Notes under the pieces: model-generated | What the model saw: only the letters and a program-made list of their open reading frames with translations | Told to the model about the DNA's origin: nothing | Database searches by the model: none | Position numbers and translations under genes: made by a program | Shown here: positions 1 through 11,047 of the stretch, piece by piece | How the letters are laid out: each line of letters begins with the position of its first letter | Numbering within the stretch: position 1 is the stretch's first letter | Origin: Escallonia rubra | Lineage: Eukaryota > Streptophyta > Magnoliopsida > Escalloniales > Escalloniaceae | DNA length: 64,000 bases | Assembly (NCBI GenBank): GCA_033065855.1 | Contig: JAVXUO010000469.1 | Location: 31,935-95,934 of the forward strand | Reading direction: 5' to 3'

Positions 1-299
1 AAAAAAAGTGGCAATATACAACGGCCACTAAAGATGGCATTTGGCTAAAGCCACTATGATCATTTACACGCCAAAAGGGGGCTGAGAGTTCAAACTGATG
101 AATGTTTAGTTGAAGCAAGGGGAAAACAAATTTAAAAAAGAAAAAAAAAAGAAAAAGAAGAAAGACAAAATCCTGATTTTCAAAGTGACATCATAGGAAC
201 CCATTAAGCAGGATCACACGTCTGAAGAGGTGAATTGGTATTCCATGTAAAATGCAAAAGAAAGGGGTGAATATAAAATCATGTCCCCATGTGTTTATT
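1..299. other. Unassigned AT-rich leader of the window
   Basis: AT-rich sequence with short purine-rich runs and no credible coding exon. The first 60 bases hold small GGCCACT/AGTGGC-type inverted words that could belong to a DNA transposon cut off by the window edge, but one end alone is not enough to name it. Confidence 0.4.
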
Positions 300-3200
300 T
301 GTAATATCCCGCACTTTTCAAGCAGTTTAAAGATTATCATCCGCACTCTGAAAAATAAATGGGCAATAATTTTGAGCAACGCTTGGAAATTAGTAGAGAA
401 TGGAAGTTTAAAATGATTTTAGATTCAAAATGTAATTTCAAAAAGTTTTGAGGTTATTTTGCAAATATGGAAGCTTTGGGGGCAAAAGTGTAAATTATTT
501 TTTAGATGGAAAATAATGAAATGAGTGGTATGTATATATATTTTTGGTGATATCTAGGGTTAGTGTTAAATTAATAAAAATTATAAAATTTTTTGGGGCT
601 TAAATGCAATTTTACAATTTTACAAAGTTTGGGATAAAGTTTGCAAATTTCAAAACTTAGTGCACGTGTGCATGTTTGGCTGTGTATTGGGCATGGTTGC
701 CACCTCCTGTTTAAAAAGGGTTGACTACCAGCTTGTAGGGGAATGGGGTAACCGAACAAGAGGAGTTCGGGCAAGAGAGAAATAGAAGAAGAAAGAAAGG
801 ACGGAAAAAAAAAAAAAAGAAGAAAGAAAGAAAACAATAAAGAGAAAGAGAGGAATTCAGCCAGAAATAGAGAGAGAGAGAGAGAGAGGACATAAAATAT
901 AGGAGAATATATCCTAAAGGTAATTTTTCTTCTTATTGGAATTTTTGGTGTGTATTATGGTGGGTATAAACTGTGTATGTGAACTGTGAAGAGGTGTGTG
1001 CTGTGGTGAGCAATGGATGCGTGTTCTTGTGTGAATTTATGTGTAATTGTGTATATGAGGTGTATATGTGTGTGTTGTAGGTGTATTAGTGTGGGTGTAG
1101 GTGTTTTAGTGTGTGTCATGATAAGTGGGTTTGTGTGTATATTATCTGGAAAAAGTGGGCTGCCGAAGAACAGGGATGATGAACAGTAGTCAAGCTAGGT
1201 TTAATTTTTTAACTCAAAAATGTCGCTAAAGATCATTTTATTCCAGTAGTGATTTTTTGAATTTTTAAAACATGTTTAGAAATTTATTTGGACAAGCAAA
1301 ACAATAACCCCTATTATTTTTACGAGACCTACAATCTGGAATTTTTTAAAAATTTTCAGTATTCGCGAATGACGCTAAATTAGGTATCGGTTAAAAGGAA
1401 TTCTTAAATAATTTAATATAGCAAATCAAGTTTATTTTAATCTGAAAATTTTAGAAAAACCTTATATCACTGATGTGTTTCATTTTCTAAAATTTGGTGC
1501 AATTCTGAGGCCAATAGCTATTTTTAGTAGAATCAACTTCAGAGTGCCCGATCCGAACATCGGTTTAGAATTTTTGGGTGAAAATTTTCTAAAATATTTT
1601 TTAGCCCAGAAATGACTTCATGATGCTTAAAGTAGTGTTTTAGAGATTTTTCTAGTGCGGAAATCTTCAGGGGATATTTTGGTAATTTGTCACCCATAAA
1701 GGGTATTTTGGTAATTTTACCTATAAAGGTACTTTTGTGTAAATTCACACACGATAAGGATATTTTAGTGATTTTACTTACAGGAAAGAAGTTTTGGTAA
1801 TTTTATACATAAGGGGCATTTTGGTAATTTTACCTGCATCGTGAAGGGGTTCATTTTGGGAGTATGCTTGGGTCAGTATTGAGTTTATAATATCATAGTG
1901 TAGACTGTATCGTGATCCTTTGATTGTTCCATTTAGGTTAAAGTAAAAGACTTTCCGGTTAGACTAGCTTAGCTTTGGATCTAGGTAAGAATTTCTATCT
2001 GAACCCTGAGTAAGGACTTATGTCTGAACCCTAATTTCGATAACTTGTGTTTGTAGGTATTCTTTTGATTTGCTTATGGTTATTGTTGAACACTGAGATT
2101 TGCATTGATAACATCATGTTACTGTTAAGAAAATCCCAACATTGAACGTGAATCGGGTATTTGGAAATCTTTTCGATGCTCGCCTTGTATCATATGTCGA
2201 GAAATTTTGATAATTGTTTGTGTTCGTTCTTCTGAATTGTTATGCCTAAATTTGATAACTTTTCATATTTATCCCTGCTCTTTGTTTGTGGTTATTTTAG
2301 AATTCTAAGTAATGAATTATATCAGCATGCTTAATTGTCATTGAAACCTTAATAGTTTCAGTTATTTGAGGCGTTAGGGCTAGTATCTTAATGAGAAGGT
2401 TTAGTTATCCTACATCATGCATATGTACACTTTTGGTGCATTGCCTTTGTCCAGGATCAATATCTTCGAATTTGTTTACATCGTATCTAATAATGATTGT
2501 CTTGAGAATGATGTTCAAATGAATGTCTTGTTATCCGATTGAAGGAGATTGAGTGAAACTCCTCCCCATATTGTGATCAAACTGTTTATGATTGTATGAA
2601 ACCCTTTCCCTATTTCCCTTTGAAGTATCTGTGTTCGTTTTGAAATCCTTTGAGAAAATAATTATTGTATTTGAAAATGATGGCTTTGAAATGATCTTCA
2701 AATGATCTCGTTGGTATTTGGTTATGATTGTTGATGTTTGTTTTGAAATTGGGATGATTGTTAATGTTTGTTTTGGTTTCTGTCTAGGGTTGTCTTTGGT
2801 CGTTTTTAGTATATACTTATGATTGATTATGATCATATTGGGATTTATCAAACTGTTTATGACTGTTGAAATGTTTTAAAACATTATCATTGAATGGACT
2901 CTTTTGAACCATTTTGTAATTCTTTCGATTGTTCCTTGAACGATCTTACTGAGCTCTTAAAAGCTCACCTCTCGTTTGACTCCATTCTGAAAAGTAGTTA
3001 TCAGTTGTTGAATGCTCGGGAATGAGTTTAGAGTTTGTGTGACATTTCGGAGAGCCCACCACTACTGTATATTAAGACCCCTGCGTGGGTCGGTATTGTT
3101 AACTTGTTCTATAGAACTCGAGTTTGTAAAGAACCTAAGTTTAATAGTTTAAGTTTAAGCAGTTTTGTAATCTTGTATTTTGAAGAATCAAAGTTAGTGT

Positions 3201-3320
3201 CTAATTATATGCTTTGAAGTATGTGTCAGCAAACAGAATTTGACAAGTTTGATATGAAGTGATAAGTTAACGCTCCGAGAGTTCGCGACGATGGAGCTCT
3301 GAATTTTCAGGATGCTACGT
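300..3320 (+). mobile_element. Probable degenerate solo LTR, Tekay/Del-like chromovirus type
   Basis: The left end opens with TGTAATATCCCGCACTTTTC, closely resembling the TGTAA-C-CCCG start of long plant Ty3/gypsy chromovirus LTRs. The right end (about 3302-3319) reads like a decayed version of the usual TTCGGGGTGTTACA terminus. Inside are the features I associate with such LTRs: a repeated 'TTTTGGTAATTTTA' phrase between about 1670 and 1830, and a GAGCTCTTAAAAGCTCAC palindrome near 2951. No gag or pol follows, so it reads as a solo LTR of about 3 kb. A 5-bp target duplication is not clear. The family assignment rests on recognising the ends; the retroelement nature is inference. Confidence 0.5.
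869..890. repeat. (GA)n microsatellite
   Basis: About ten GA dinucleotides inside a longer purine-rich tract (about 775-895) of the putative LTR. Confidence 0.85.
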
Positions 3321-3336
3321 TGTAAAACAACTAAAG

Positions 3337-3347
3337 ATCATGAATTT
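3337..3347 (+). repeat. Target-site duplication, left copy
   Basis: The 11 bases ATCATGAATTT are repeated exactly at 4561-4571, bracketing an A-tailed insert. Eleven bases is within the usual range for non-LTR retrotransposition. Confidence 0.8.
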
Positions 3348-4560
3348 ATCAGCCAACCTTAACCCTACAAGAATCGATCTCACATAGAGGTTTACTCCAT
3401 GGAGGTACTATCGCTCCCACCCCACCCCAAAAAAAACCCCTCATCCTTACCCACAATCTCATTCTCTTCTGCTCTCCGCCACCACCGCCAGGTTCTTCTG
3501 GTGTGTGGTGGCATGGTAGCCTTAGTGTGTGGCCATGTTTTATGAGTTTCTCTTTTATGTCTGGGATATGGTGGTGATTTTGGTCGCCGGGGAAGGGTGG
3601 ATCTATCCGGTCGTAGTGGATCTTCTTGGTGGTTTTCGGTGGTTGTTGAAGAATTAAGGGGTTTCGCCATCGAATTTCGAGTGGGAATGACCGTATGTCA
3701 GCAGATCTGGTGGTGATGGGTGGTGGGTTAATGGTTGGTAGTTCGTTTCTCAGTTGTATCGGGCGTGGTGGTGCCGGTAGTTAGTGTTTTGTTTGGTGAG
3801 TCTGGTACAAGGGCTTCTCTCCTAGGATTGTTGCCCCTCTCCCCCCTAGTGGCTCCCCCTCCCCCTTGTGTCAGAGAGGTCTCGGGTGATTGGTGGTGGA
3901 TGGTGTTGCTGCGTCGGTGTAGGCTTTTTGATTCTGGATGGTTGGGTTATAATGTGGATGGTTTATGGCATTTAGGGATGCTTGTGGTGATGGTGGGTTG
4001 TGAGGTTCACTGTGACTCAATTCCGACGGCGATCAACGATGGGGACTGGTGATGAGAGGTGCCCACAGGGACTGGTGCTGAGAGGTGGCCTGACAGCGGC
4101 GATGGAGGCGACGTCGAGAACTGCCAGATTCCTGCCGGTGGTGTTGCTTCGGTGGCGTGCCTAGGGACATGTGTCATGGTGTTGGACACGTGCTGATGGG
4201 TTCGCAGAGGGTGGTGCGTAGGTGTAATGTAGAGGCTACCCTTGTTGCCCATGTGTGACGGGTGCCAGTTTTTTAATTTTGATTATGTTTATCCTATTCC
4301 ACCAAAAAAAAATCAAAAAGAAAAACTAGCTCAATGGCGGCTAGCATGGCTTTATTTTTATTGTTGCTTTGTATTTTGTTGTCTCGTTTGCCTTTTAGTG
4401 TTTTATTGTTATACGTACCGGATCAAGTTGACATCCGTGTTTTGTTTGTTATTATTGTTACCTTTATGGATAACATCTACTTTGACGGTTCTGCAGTCTT
4501 TTCAGATGTATATAATTATATTACTCTCCCCCCTCCCCAAAAAAAATAAAAAATAAATAA
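3348..4560 (+). mobile_element. Retroposon insertion with A-rich tail (LINE-derived or retroposed transcript)
   Basis: A 1.2-kb insert lies between perfect 11-bp direct repeats and ends in an A-rich tail (about 4541-4560, A8 followed by TAAA-type repeats), the signature of target-primed reverse transcription on the plus strand. The body is G/T-rich and GC-richer than its surroundings (about 3470-4260), with a T-rich 3' third. No reverse-transcriptase motif is visible, and the open frames in it have compositionally biased translations with no family resemblance. It could be an internally deleted LINE, a non-autonomous retroposon or a processed non-coding transcript; I cannot choose between these. 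Confidence 0.65.
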
Positions 4561-4571
4561 ATCATGAATTT
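4561..4571 (+). repeat. Target-site duplication, right copy
   Basis: Exact copy of the 11 bases at 3337-3347, directly after the A-rich tail. Confidence 0.8.
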
Positions 4572-4889
4572 GGGTCAGGAGAAGAAAATGACACATGTTT
4601 AGAACATTGAAAGTTATCCTACACACACCTGTATGATCGAGTGTAAGGCAAGAGAGGATTTCTTTATGGTCTAGTCATAACCAATTCTTTTAAGATTTGG
4701 GGTTCAAAATTGGAATTTGATTTGAAATTCAATTCACTTTTTTTTTTTGTTTGAAATAGAAGGAATTCAAATAATAGAATTCCTATTTTGTATTTGGAGA
4801 ACAAAGAAAATGAAAAGGTAATAAATATTTAGATAAATATATTCTTGACTTACAGTGAAAAATGAACTACGGTAAGTGATTTCAAGTGT

Positions 4890-5265
4890 ACTAGTGCCAC
4901 CACATGGTGGCACTATTGGTGGCAATGCTGGTGGCAGTTAGTGGTGGTGGCAGGAATGGTGGCAACGGTGGTGGTGGCGACAGTAGTGGTGGCGACAGTA
5001 GTGATGTCGGTGGCGATAGTAAAAGTGGTGTGGCGGCAGCGTTAACTGTGGTGGTGGCAGTGGTGACTGCAGCAGTGATAGTGGTGGCAATAGTGGTGGC
5101 GGCGGCGATGGTGGCAATAGCGGTGGCTACAGTGGTGGCGGTGCTGACAATAATGTTGGTGGTAGTGGTGGCAGAGGTGACGGTAGAAGTGGTGGCGGTG
5201 ACAGTAATGATGCCGGTGGTGGTAGTAAAAGTGGTGTGGCGGTAGCGGCAATGAAGACGGTGGTT
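4890..5265. repeat. GTG/GGT-rich imperfect trinucleotide array
   Basis: Almost the whole stretch is built from GGTGGC, GGTAGT and GTGGCA-type triplets. Frames across it on both strands stay open only because of this composition, giving Val/Ala/Gly or His/Tyr-rich strings with no domain. It is a decayed minisatellite, not a gene. Weakly related AT-rich sequence with GAATTC words lies on both sides (about 4690-4800 and 5310-5480), so the array may be the core of a larger inverted-repeat element. Confidence 0.75.
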
Positions 5266-7449
5266 GTAAGTTCATTGTTAAAGAGATCTAGAAAATGGTA
5301 AGATAAGTAAATAATTACCTTTAATTCAAGTAAATCCATTCGACCATTTTTCATCGAATTTCACACAATAGAAACAAATTAAGTCAAATCCTGTGAATTC
5401 CTTTTCTTAATGTTCCAAACAACAACATTTGAGTATTTGAAATGAAATCTAATCAATTTCATGGTTCCAAATACATATACGGGCATGCAAAACGAGACAA
5501 CGATAGCATGAACCTTGTAGATGCAAAAACATAAAAAAAATGAAAACAAGGTTAGCAGCCGTAACGTGGACGGCTAATGGTGTACAGTGATGCCATGAAA
5601 ATCGAGACAACTAGATTGAAGAATTAACTAATTAAATGATTGATTGATCTAACGCTGATTCGAATTTTAAAAAGTAAACCCTTACCTCTAATTGCATAAT
5701 CAAACCCAAAACTTTGATCTTCTCAATCTAATTGTATCGAAAGCCCTAAAAATCAATATACCCAAAAGTTCTAATTAGGGTTCCAACAATAGAAGAAATT
5801 CGTAGGGCCCTGCTACAATCTCAATTCAGCAATCGAAATAAATTCTTACCTCGAAGTGATGACAAAAATCTCAAGAGGGCTCTTCCTAGAGATTCTTTGG
5901 AGGCTCTTATGAAGTTTATTCTGCTCCTAGGAATATATTGTATGTAAGTCATCCAAAACCTAAAAAGGAATATAATTATATTCCTAAAACAATTAGAATT
6001 GTTAAATATCCATTACGTCCCAAAGTTCTCTAATTTTACAAATTGGTCAAACTAAAGTCCAAATTTAAATTAGGTCATCTAATCCCAAAAATATAACCCA
6101 CTTTTTAAAAGAAAAATCTAAATTGTTTCTTAGGCCTATGCGTTGAGGAAAAATTACAAAAATGCCATTGAAGATAAAAGTCAAATTCTTTTTTTTTTCC
6201 CTTCAAATTTTAATGGATTTAAATATTCAGGGTCTAACGCAACCATTCTCCTAATCGAGATTTTGAATCAACGACGTCTTAAGAGAAGACCAGATACAAG
6301 TTTGTTGCTTAGTGGAGCTTAAATACTTGGACGAGATAATAAATAAAAATCCTACTCATTCTCAGGAGATTTTGAAAACTGCCCAAATAAGCGTTCTTGA
6401 ATATTTCTAACCACTTTCGGACTCGAGAATGGCTAAAGGATAGTCATTACGTTTTCATACGGGAGAGAAAGACAGTTTTTGGTAATTTTGAGCCATACCA
6501 CAAGAGCTCGTTTTATCGAACGAAGATTCAACAATTCAATACATATCGTGCATATATATTTTCATGAGGTGTCATCGGCGATGCTATAAATTTTGAATGA
6601 AATGATTGTTCCTACCACATACTATCCAAATGCCAATCAGATCCACCACCGTAGTTGGCTTAAGCAAACATTTCAGGTACAAATACAAAGTTATATCTCG
6701 TTAAAGTTTTTAGTGAGAACTTAATTAGCGTAGACGAGAATGCTTATAGAAATAATTATATATTCACTTGTAAACTTATATGGTTGTTAACCTTTTGGTC
6801 GAAAGGTGTAGTGGGTGCACTGGATATAATGCTTATTTATGTTGTCGTACCCCCCGATCAGTAAGTACTAAATAAAAGAAGAGGAAGGGGTGAATGTTAC
6901 CAAAATGTACTAGCTATATGTGCTTTGACATGGTTTTCACATTTGTATGGGTTGGTTTGGAAGGAGTATCACATGATTCAATCGTGTAAATGGAAACTAT
7001 GCGTAATCCAACTAATCATGTTCCCTTTCCCTTGCCAAATGTTGAAACATGGTACTTTACATATGGTAATGAGATTCATGTTATAAGTGGTACAAAATTG
7101 TTCAAATAAATGTATTTATTGCAGACAAATACCCCTCCATCCTAAATATTTGATCATATTTTCTTTTTGGTCTGTCCCAAAAGAATTGATCACATATCAA
7201 ATTAAGAAAGATTTTGTAGGTATTTTTTTCATGGTTTCCCTTTTTACACATTTTTTATTTTATTTCTGTCTCCACATTTAATCCTCCAACAACCTATTTT
7301 TCTCTCCCATGGCTTTTCTTTCTCTCTCTTGGGATAGAATGGAAAAAACATAAAATATAATTCATATCTTAAATAAGCACGCAAGTCAAACACGATGTAT
7401 GTGATGCTGCATATGCACACACTCATAGATTTTTCTAAATGTGTGCAAT
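5266..7449. other. AT-rich intergenic DNA without a recognised gene
   Basis: No exon with family resemblance on either strand. Open frames are short and of random composition. The part around 5680-5950 has several minus-strand donor-like TTACCT words and a slightly more gene-like composition, possibly an old 5' untranslated region, but no coding sequence follows. Confidence 0.5.
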
Positions 7450-7690
7450 TAGTTGTCGGACTTTGCATGTGGTTATCGTGCAAGAACAAAGGAGGAATGG
7501 TTTAATTATGCACATGCTAAAATGAGAAATTTCATTAAGCAATCCTTTCCCTTAAGGCTTGTTTCCCAATACTTGGGAGGATGCCACTGTATCCTTCTCA
7601 AGTACAAATGAATGTCATTATTGCTTGTGCAACGATACATAATTTCCTTTGGAAAATAGTTATCACAGATTCCCTTTTTGAACAAATTGA
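7450..7690 (+). pseudogene. PIF/Harbinger transposase C-terminal fragment (decayed)
   Basis: Read across one frameshift near 7555, the plus strand shows the end of the DDE nuclease of plant PIF/Harbinger (HARBI1-like) transposases. The first part gives GYRARTKEEWFNYAHAKMRN, corresponding to the family's 'R-P-KEELFNYRHAKLRNVIER' block. The second part gives FPILGRMPLYPSQVQMNVII followed by ACATIHNF, corresponding to 'FPIL..MP.Y....Q..IV.AC..IHNFIR'. These elements cut and paste DNA with TTA/TAA targets. The fragment has no upstream catalytic Asp residues, and stop codons follow shortly after, so it is inactive. The identity is my reading of conserved blocks, not a search result. Confidence 0.65.
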
Positions 7691-8008
7691 CAATTGGATA
7701 TTCTTGATAGTACAGAGCATCATAACAAAAATGCAATAGATATGGGAGCAGAAGCACGACAACCTGATCAAGTTTTATGGTTGACTTAAGAGAGCAAACT
7801 GCAACTCAATTATTTAATTTGAGGTTGTAGTTCGTGTATGTAATTATGTGACCTTTAATTATCGAAGCATTATTGCTAATTCTTATCCTGTGAATGGTTT
7901 GACTATTCTTTTGTGTTTCAAAGCTATGCTCATGATTATTGTAAAAAGAAAACAATGTGTGCTTGTGTATATGTGCAAGCACAATGATTTCAACTGAATG
8001 CAACAGTG

Positions 8009-8009
<1 letters not shown>
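7691..8009. other. Unassigned AT-rich DNA
   Basis: No gene-like feature. A frame on the minus strand at 7806-8003 has no family resemblance. Confidence 0.5.

Positions 8010-8044
<35 letters not shown>
8010..8044. repeat. (TA)n microsatellite
   Basis: About 17 uninterrupted TA units directly upstream of the LINE fragment. Confidence 0.95.
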
Positions 8045-8046
<2 letters not shown>

Positions 8047-8112
8047 TTGCTGAGAAAAAGTGACCATGTCACCTCTTATATGGACAATCTCTCCTTCTGC
8101 CACGTGTATTAA

Positions 8113-9096
8113 GAAGCCCTGAAAGCTCCAGGTCCAGGAGGCATGCCGACATTATTCTACAAGACCTACTGGGAGATTGTAAAGAAAGATGTCTGTAACC
8201 TTGTTTAAGATTTCTTCGCCAACGGTTCCAAGCTTTGTGAACTTAACCATACCAACATTTTTTTGATCCTAAAAAATCCAAACCCCACCTGTGCAAATCA
8301 CTACCGTCCCATTAGCCTCTGCAATGTCATTTATAAAGTAATCTCAAAAATCTTGGCAAATAAACTTAGGCCTTTGCTTGCAAAACTCATATCCCCAATG
8401 CAAGCAGCATTTGTTCCTGGGAGATTAATTCATGACAACAGCGTTATTGAAATTTGGCATACAATGAGGAAGAAGAAAGGAGCGGGTCTCATGGCGTTAA
8501 AAATTGACATGGAGAAAGCCTACAATAAAATCGAATGGTCTTTCATTATCAAAGTGCTGGAGAAATTTGGTTTCCCCCAACTTTGGATCGATTGGGTAAC
8601 TGAATATATATCAACCCCTACTTTCTCTATCATCATCAACGGAATTCCTTATGGTTTCTTCAAACCATAGAAGGGCCTGTGGCAAGGAGATCCACTCTCT
8701 CCCTTTCTCTTCATCCTAGCCTCAGAAGTCCTCACTCGACTTATTCTCCGTGAAGAACAAGCAGGCAATATCCATGGAATCAAAGCGAGTAGAGGCAGCC
8801 CCTCTATTTCGCATCTCTTATTTGCTGATGATTTGCTTATCTTTTGCAGGGCTAACACTAGTGAATCTGAAACCATTCAAAATTGCCTAGGAGAATACAA
8901 CAACTGGTCTGGGCAATGCGAGAATAGTTCAAAATCTCAAATCCACTTCAGCAAGAATGATGGAGGAAGAAGCACAAGAGATATTGGTCGTGTTTTTGGT
9001 TACAAAAGAGCTTCAAAAGACTCCAAGTACTTGGGTCTTCCTTTGTTCGTTAACCAATCAAAGTTAAAAGCTTTTGGCGAAATTGTGGACAGAGTG
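8113..9096 (+). pseudogene. L1-type LINE reverse transcriptase fragment
   Basis: One reading frame gives the central part of a plant L1 (RIL-type) reverse transcriptase. It begins at the EALKAPGPGGMP block, continues through NHYRPISLCNVIYKVISKIL, MQAAFVPGR and MALKIDMEKAYNKIEW (catalytic Asp of the DMEKAYD motif), then QGDPLSPFLFIL and SHLLFADDLLIF with the FADD catalytic pair. It stops abruptly near 9096, where the sequence switches to ADF intron DNA. Two in-frame stops (near 8206 and 8668) and the loss of endonuclease and C-terminal RNase H show it is dead. The 3' junction is not an A-tail, so it was cut by a rearrangement, not by its own insertion end. Confidence 0.92.
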
Positions 9097-9551
9097 GTAC
9101 TTGACAGCTTTGTAAGTGGCTGAAAAGATCTTTGGGTGTGTTATAGGTTCCTTTTGAGCGACAAAAGACCGGTGCTGGAGATCCTCTATAAGATTAGTCT
9201 CCTAGTGTTAAGAGTTGCATGCTTAGTCTAAGGTTTGAACTTTTAAGTAAGAGTTACAAGGGCGAGGATTTGCCTCATCACTCGTCAGCCCCTCACGTTG
9301 GTAAGATCAATACCAGTAATTACCTTTTCTTGACAATTCAACTTGGAGCTTATTTTGAAGTACTTTGAGGCCTGATTCTGACAGGCTCCCTGTCTTGACA
9401 GAGTTGCTTGGAGTAGTATATTGATAGATTAGGGATTAACTTGTTCTCAGCTCGTTGTTGGATCTTTCAAATGTTTATTTGAATACAACCATCATATTTT
9501 GCTTATTTAAGTGTTTTTCTACCTCTGAAAGAAACTTCGCTCGTGACCTTG

Positions 9552-9559
9552 GTTGTGGT
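9552..9559 (+). repeat. hAT target-site duplication, left
   Basis: GTTGTGGT, repeated exactly at 10659-10666. The homologous uninterrupted site in copy B (near 20299) carries the octamer once. Confidence 0.95.
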
Positions 9560-10658
9560 TAGGGGTGGCAAGGTGGGTGGGTGGGTTGGGTTTGGGTGTA
9601 AGTTAAATGGGTTGGGTATAAATGGGTAACTGACCCATTTGACCCATTTATTAATGGGTTAATTGGATCATCTCACTAAGTGGGTTGGTTTCACCCACCA
9701 ACCTTAAAGTGACCCATTTGATTGGGTCATAAACCCTTGCTCATTTTTAACCCGTTATTCATATTTAGCAGACATTCACCCCTTTCTCTCTATCTCTCTC
9801 TCTCTCTCTTTCTCGCCCTCCCCGTCTTCATCCACGGATTCCACTAGTACCATAAACCACCGTCCCATTGACACGGCCAATGGAGGGTATCTAAAGATGA
9901 GATCGCGATATGCCAGTGGTTCCACTTCAGCCTTCATTAGATCTGCAGAGATTAATTTGATCTCTATTGAGATCCTCTGGTGGTTGTTCTTGGTTGGGGG
10001 TTGTTCTGCGATGGTTGTGGTGTTGGTTTCTGGTTGAGGGCGTTACTGCGATGGTGTGATTTTGGGGTGGTGTTTGTTGGTAGGTGTGTGGGCGGTGCTG
10101 TGATTTTTATAGAGGTGATAGTTGTTGGTTTCTGGGTGGTGGTGCGATGGTTATCTGGTGGTTGTAAATTTTTTAGAGTCGTCGGTCGTTGGGCGGTGGT
10201 CGGCGACCTTTGGATGGTGGTCGGCTGTCTTTGGGTGGTGGTCGGCGGTCGTTGGGTGGTCTCTGTATGGTGGTTTGACGGGATGCGACTTTTGGATGGT
10301 GGTCGGCGGTCTTTGGGTGGTTGTCGGCGGTCGTTGGGTGGGTGGTCTCTGTATGGTGGTTCGACCGGATGCGACCTTTGGATGGTGGTCGGCGGTCTTT
10401 GGGTGGTGATCGGTGGTCGTTGGGTGGTTCGACGAGATTTGTGAAATTAGTTGGATTTTTAAAACATTAACTGGAAATATTTTTTTGACGTAACGGTTAA
10501 ACGGGCACCCATTTATAACCCACTTAAATTCATGGGTTATTGGGTTGTATAATTAGTGACCCATTTAAGACCCAATTATTAAATGGGTGGGTTTGGGTAA
10601 ATTTTAAGTGGGCGGATTTGGGCTGGTAAATGGGTTTGGGTCTTAATTGCCACCCCTA
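9560..10658. mobile_element. Non-autonomous hAT element
   Basis: The 1,099-bp element has terminal inverted repeats TAGGGGTGGCAA / TTGCCACCCCTA (12 bp, perfect) and a perfect 8-bp target duplication, both hAT hallmarks. Subterminal DNA is full of ACCCATTT/AAATGGGT words on both strands (about 9580-9760 and 10500-10640), typical of transposase-binding clusters. The middle is a G/T-rich tandem repeat. No transposase is encoded, and the plus-strand frames through the middle are repeat translations (Gly, Val, Trp). The empty site in copy B proves it is an insertion and that it post-dates the ADF duplication. Confidence 0.95.
10208..10432. repeat. Tandem repeat inside the hAT element
   Basis: A unit of about 82-86 bp containing TTTGGATGGTGGTCGGCGGT and ending in a GACGGGATGCGAC-type phrase starts near 10208, 10290 and 10376 (the third copy partial). 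Confidence 0.85.
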
Positions 10659-10666
10659 GTTGTGGT
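10659..10666 (+). repeat. hAT target-site duplication, right
   Basis: GTTGTGGT, exact match to 9552-9559. Confidence 0.95.
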
Positions 10667-10723
10667 GGTTGTAGATTGCCATGGGCATTTATCTAACTAG
10701 TGTGTGGTCACCTACTTTTCCAG

Positions 10724-10874
10724 GTCTCCTTCCGGGTCCCGAATCCGTGCCAAGATGCTGTATTTCACATCCAAGGACAGGTTCGGAAGGGAGCTACAGG
10801 GAATCCATTATGAGATTCAGGCCACTGACCCAACCGAGATGGATCTCGAGGTGATCAGGGACCGTGCAAACTAA
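10724..10874 (+). pseudogene. Orphan last exon of an ADF6-like actin-depolymerizing factor
   Basis: After a TTTTCCAG acceptor the exon encodes the C-terminal half of an [19 protein letters not shown], then [20 protein letters not shown] and EVIRDRAN before TAA. It matches the last exon at 20364-20514, with a few changes (Phe for Ala after MLY, Gly for Arg after RF). The upstream actin-binding exon is absent. The DNA 5' of the retained intron half is a LINE fragment, so this copy cannot make an ADF. Confidence 0.93.
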
Positions 10875-11047
10875 ACCTATTCCGCTTGGAAAGGGTTTTA
10901 TGGTTCAGGAGAATTACTCTGATCTCAGTGCGTCCTAAATGAATGAAATCTTACTTCATCTAGTTACTCTACATGTGCAGTACCTGTTTCTGACGCACAT
11001 GATATAGATGAATCACTAAATAATCTGGCACCTGGGAAGGCTGATCA

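Larger units (their letters stand above)
9097..11047 (+). repeat. Partial duplicate of the ADF gene 3' half (copy A)
   Basis: From GTACTTGACAGC onward this follows 19842-20695 nearly base for base: the second half of the last intron, the last exon and the start of the 3' flank. The match stops at GGCTGATCAGGA, where the foldback complex begins. Copy A also contains a 1.1-kb hAT insertion that copy B lacks. Confidence 0.92.

Noticed and set aside
4904-5354. Long open frames rich in Val/Ala/Gly or His
   Set aside because: Produced by a GTG-type trinucleotide repeat; no domain and opposite-strand frames are equally open.
4690-5480. Single large TIR element around the GTG array
   Set aside because: The flanks share GAATTC and TTTGGAACC-like words in opposite orientation, but the match is too broken to define ends or a target duplication.
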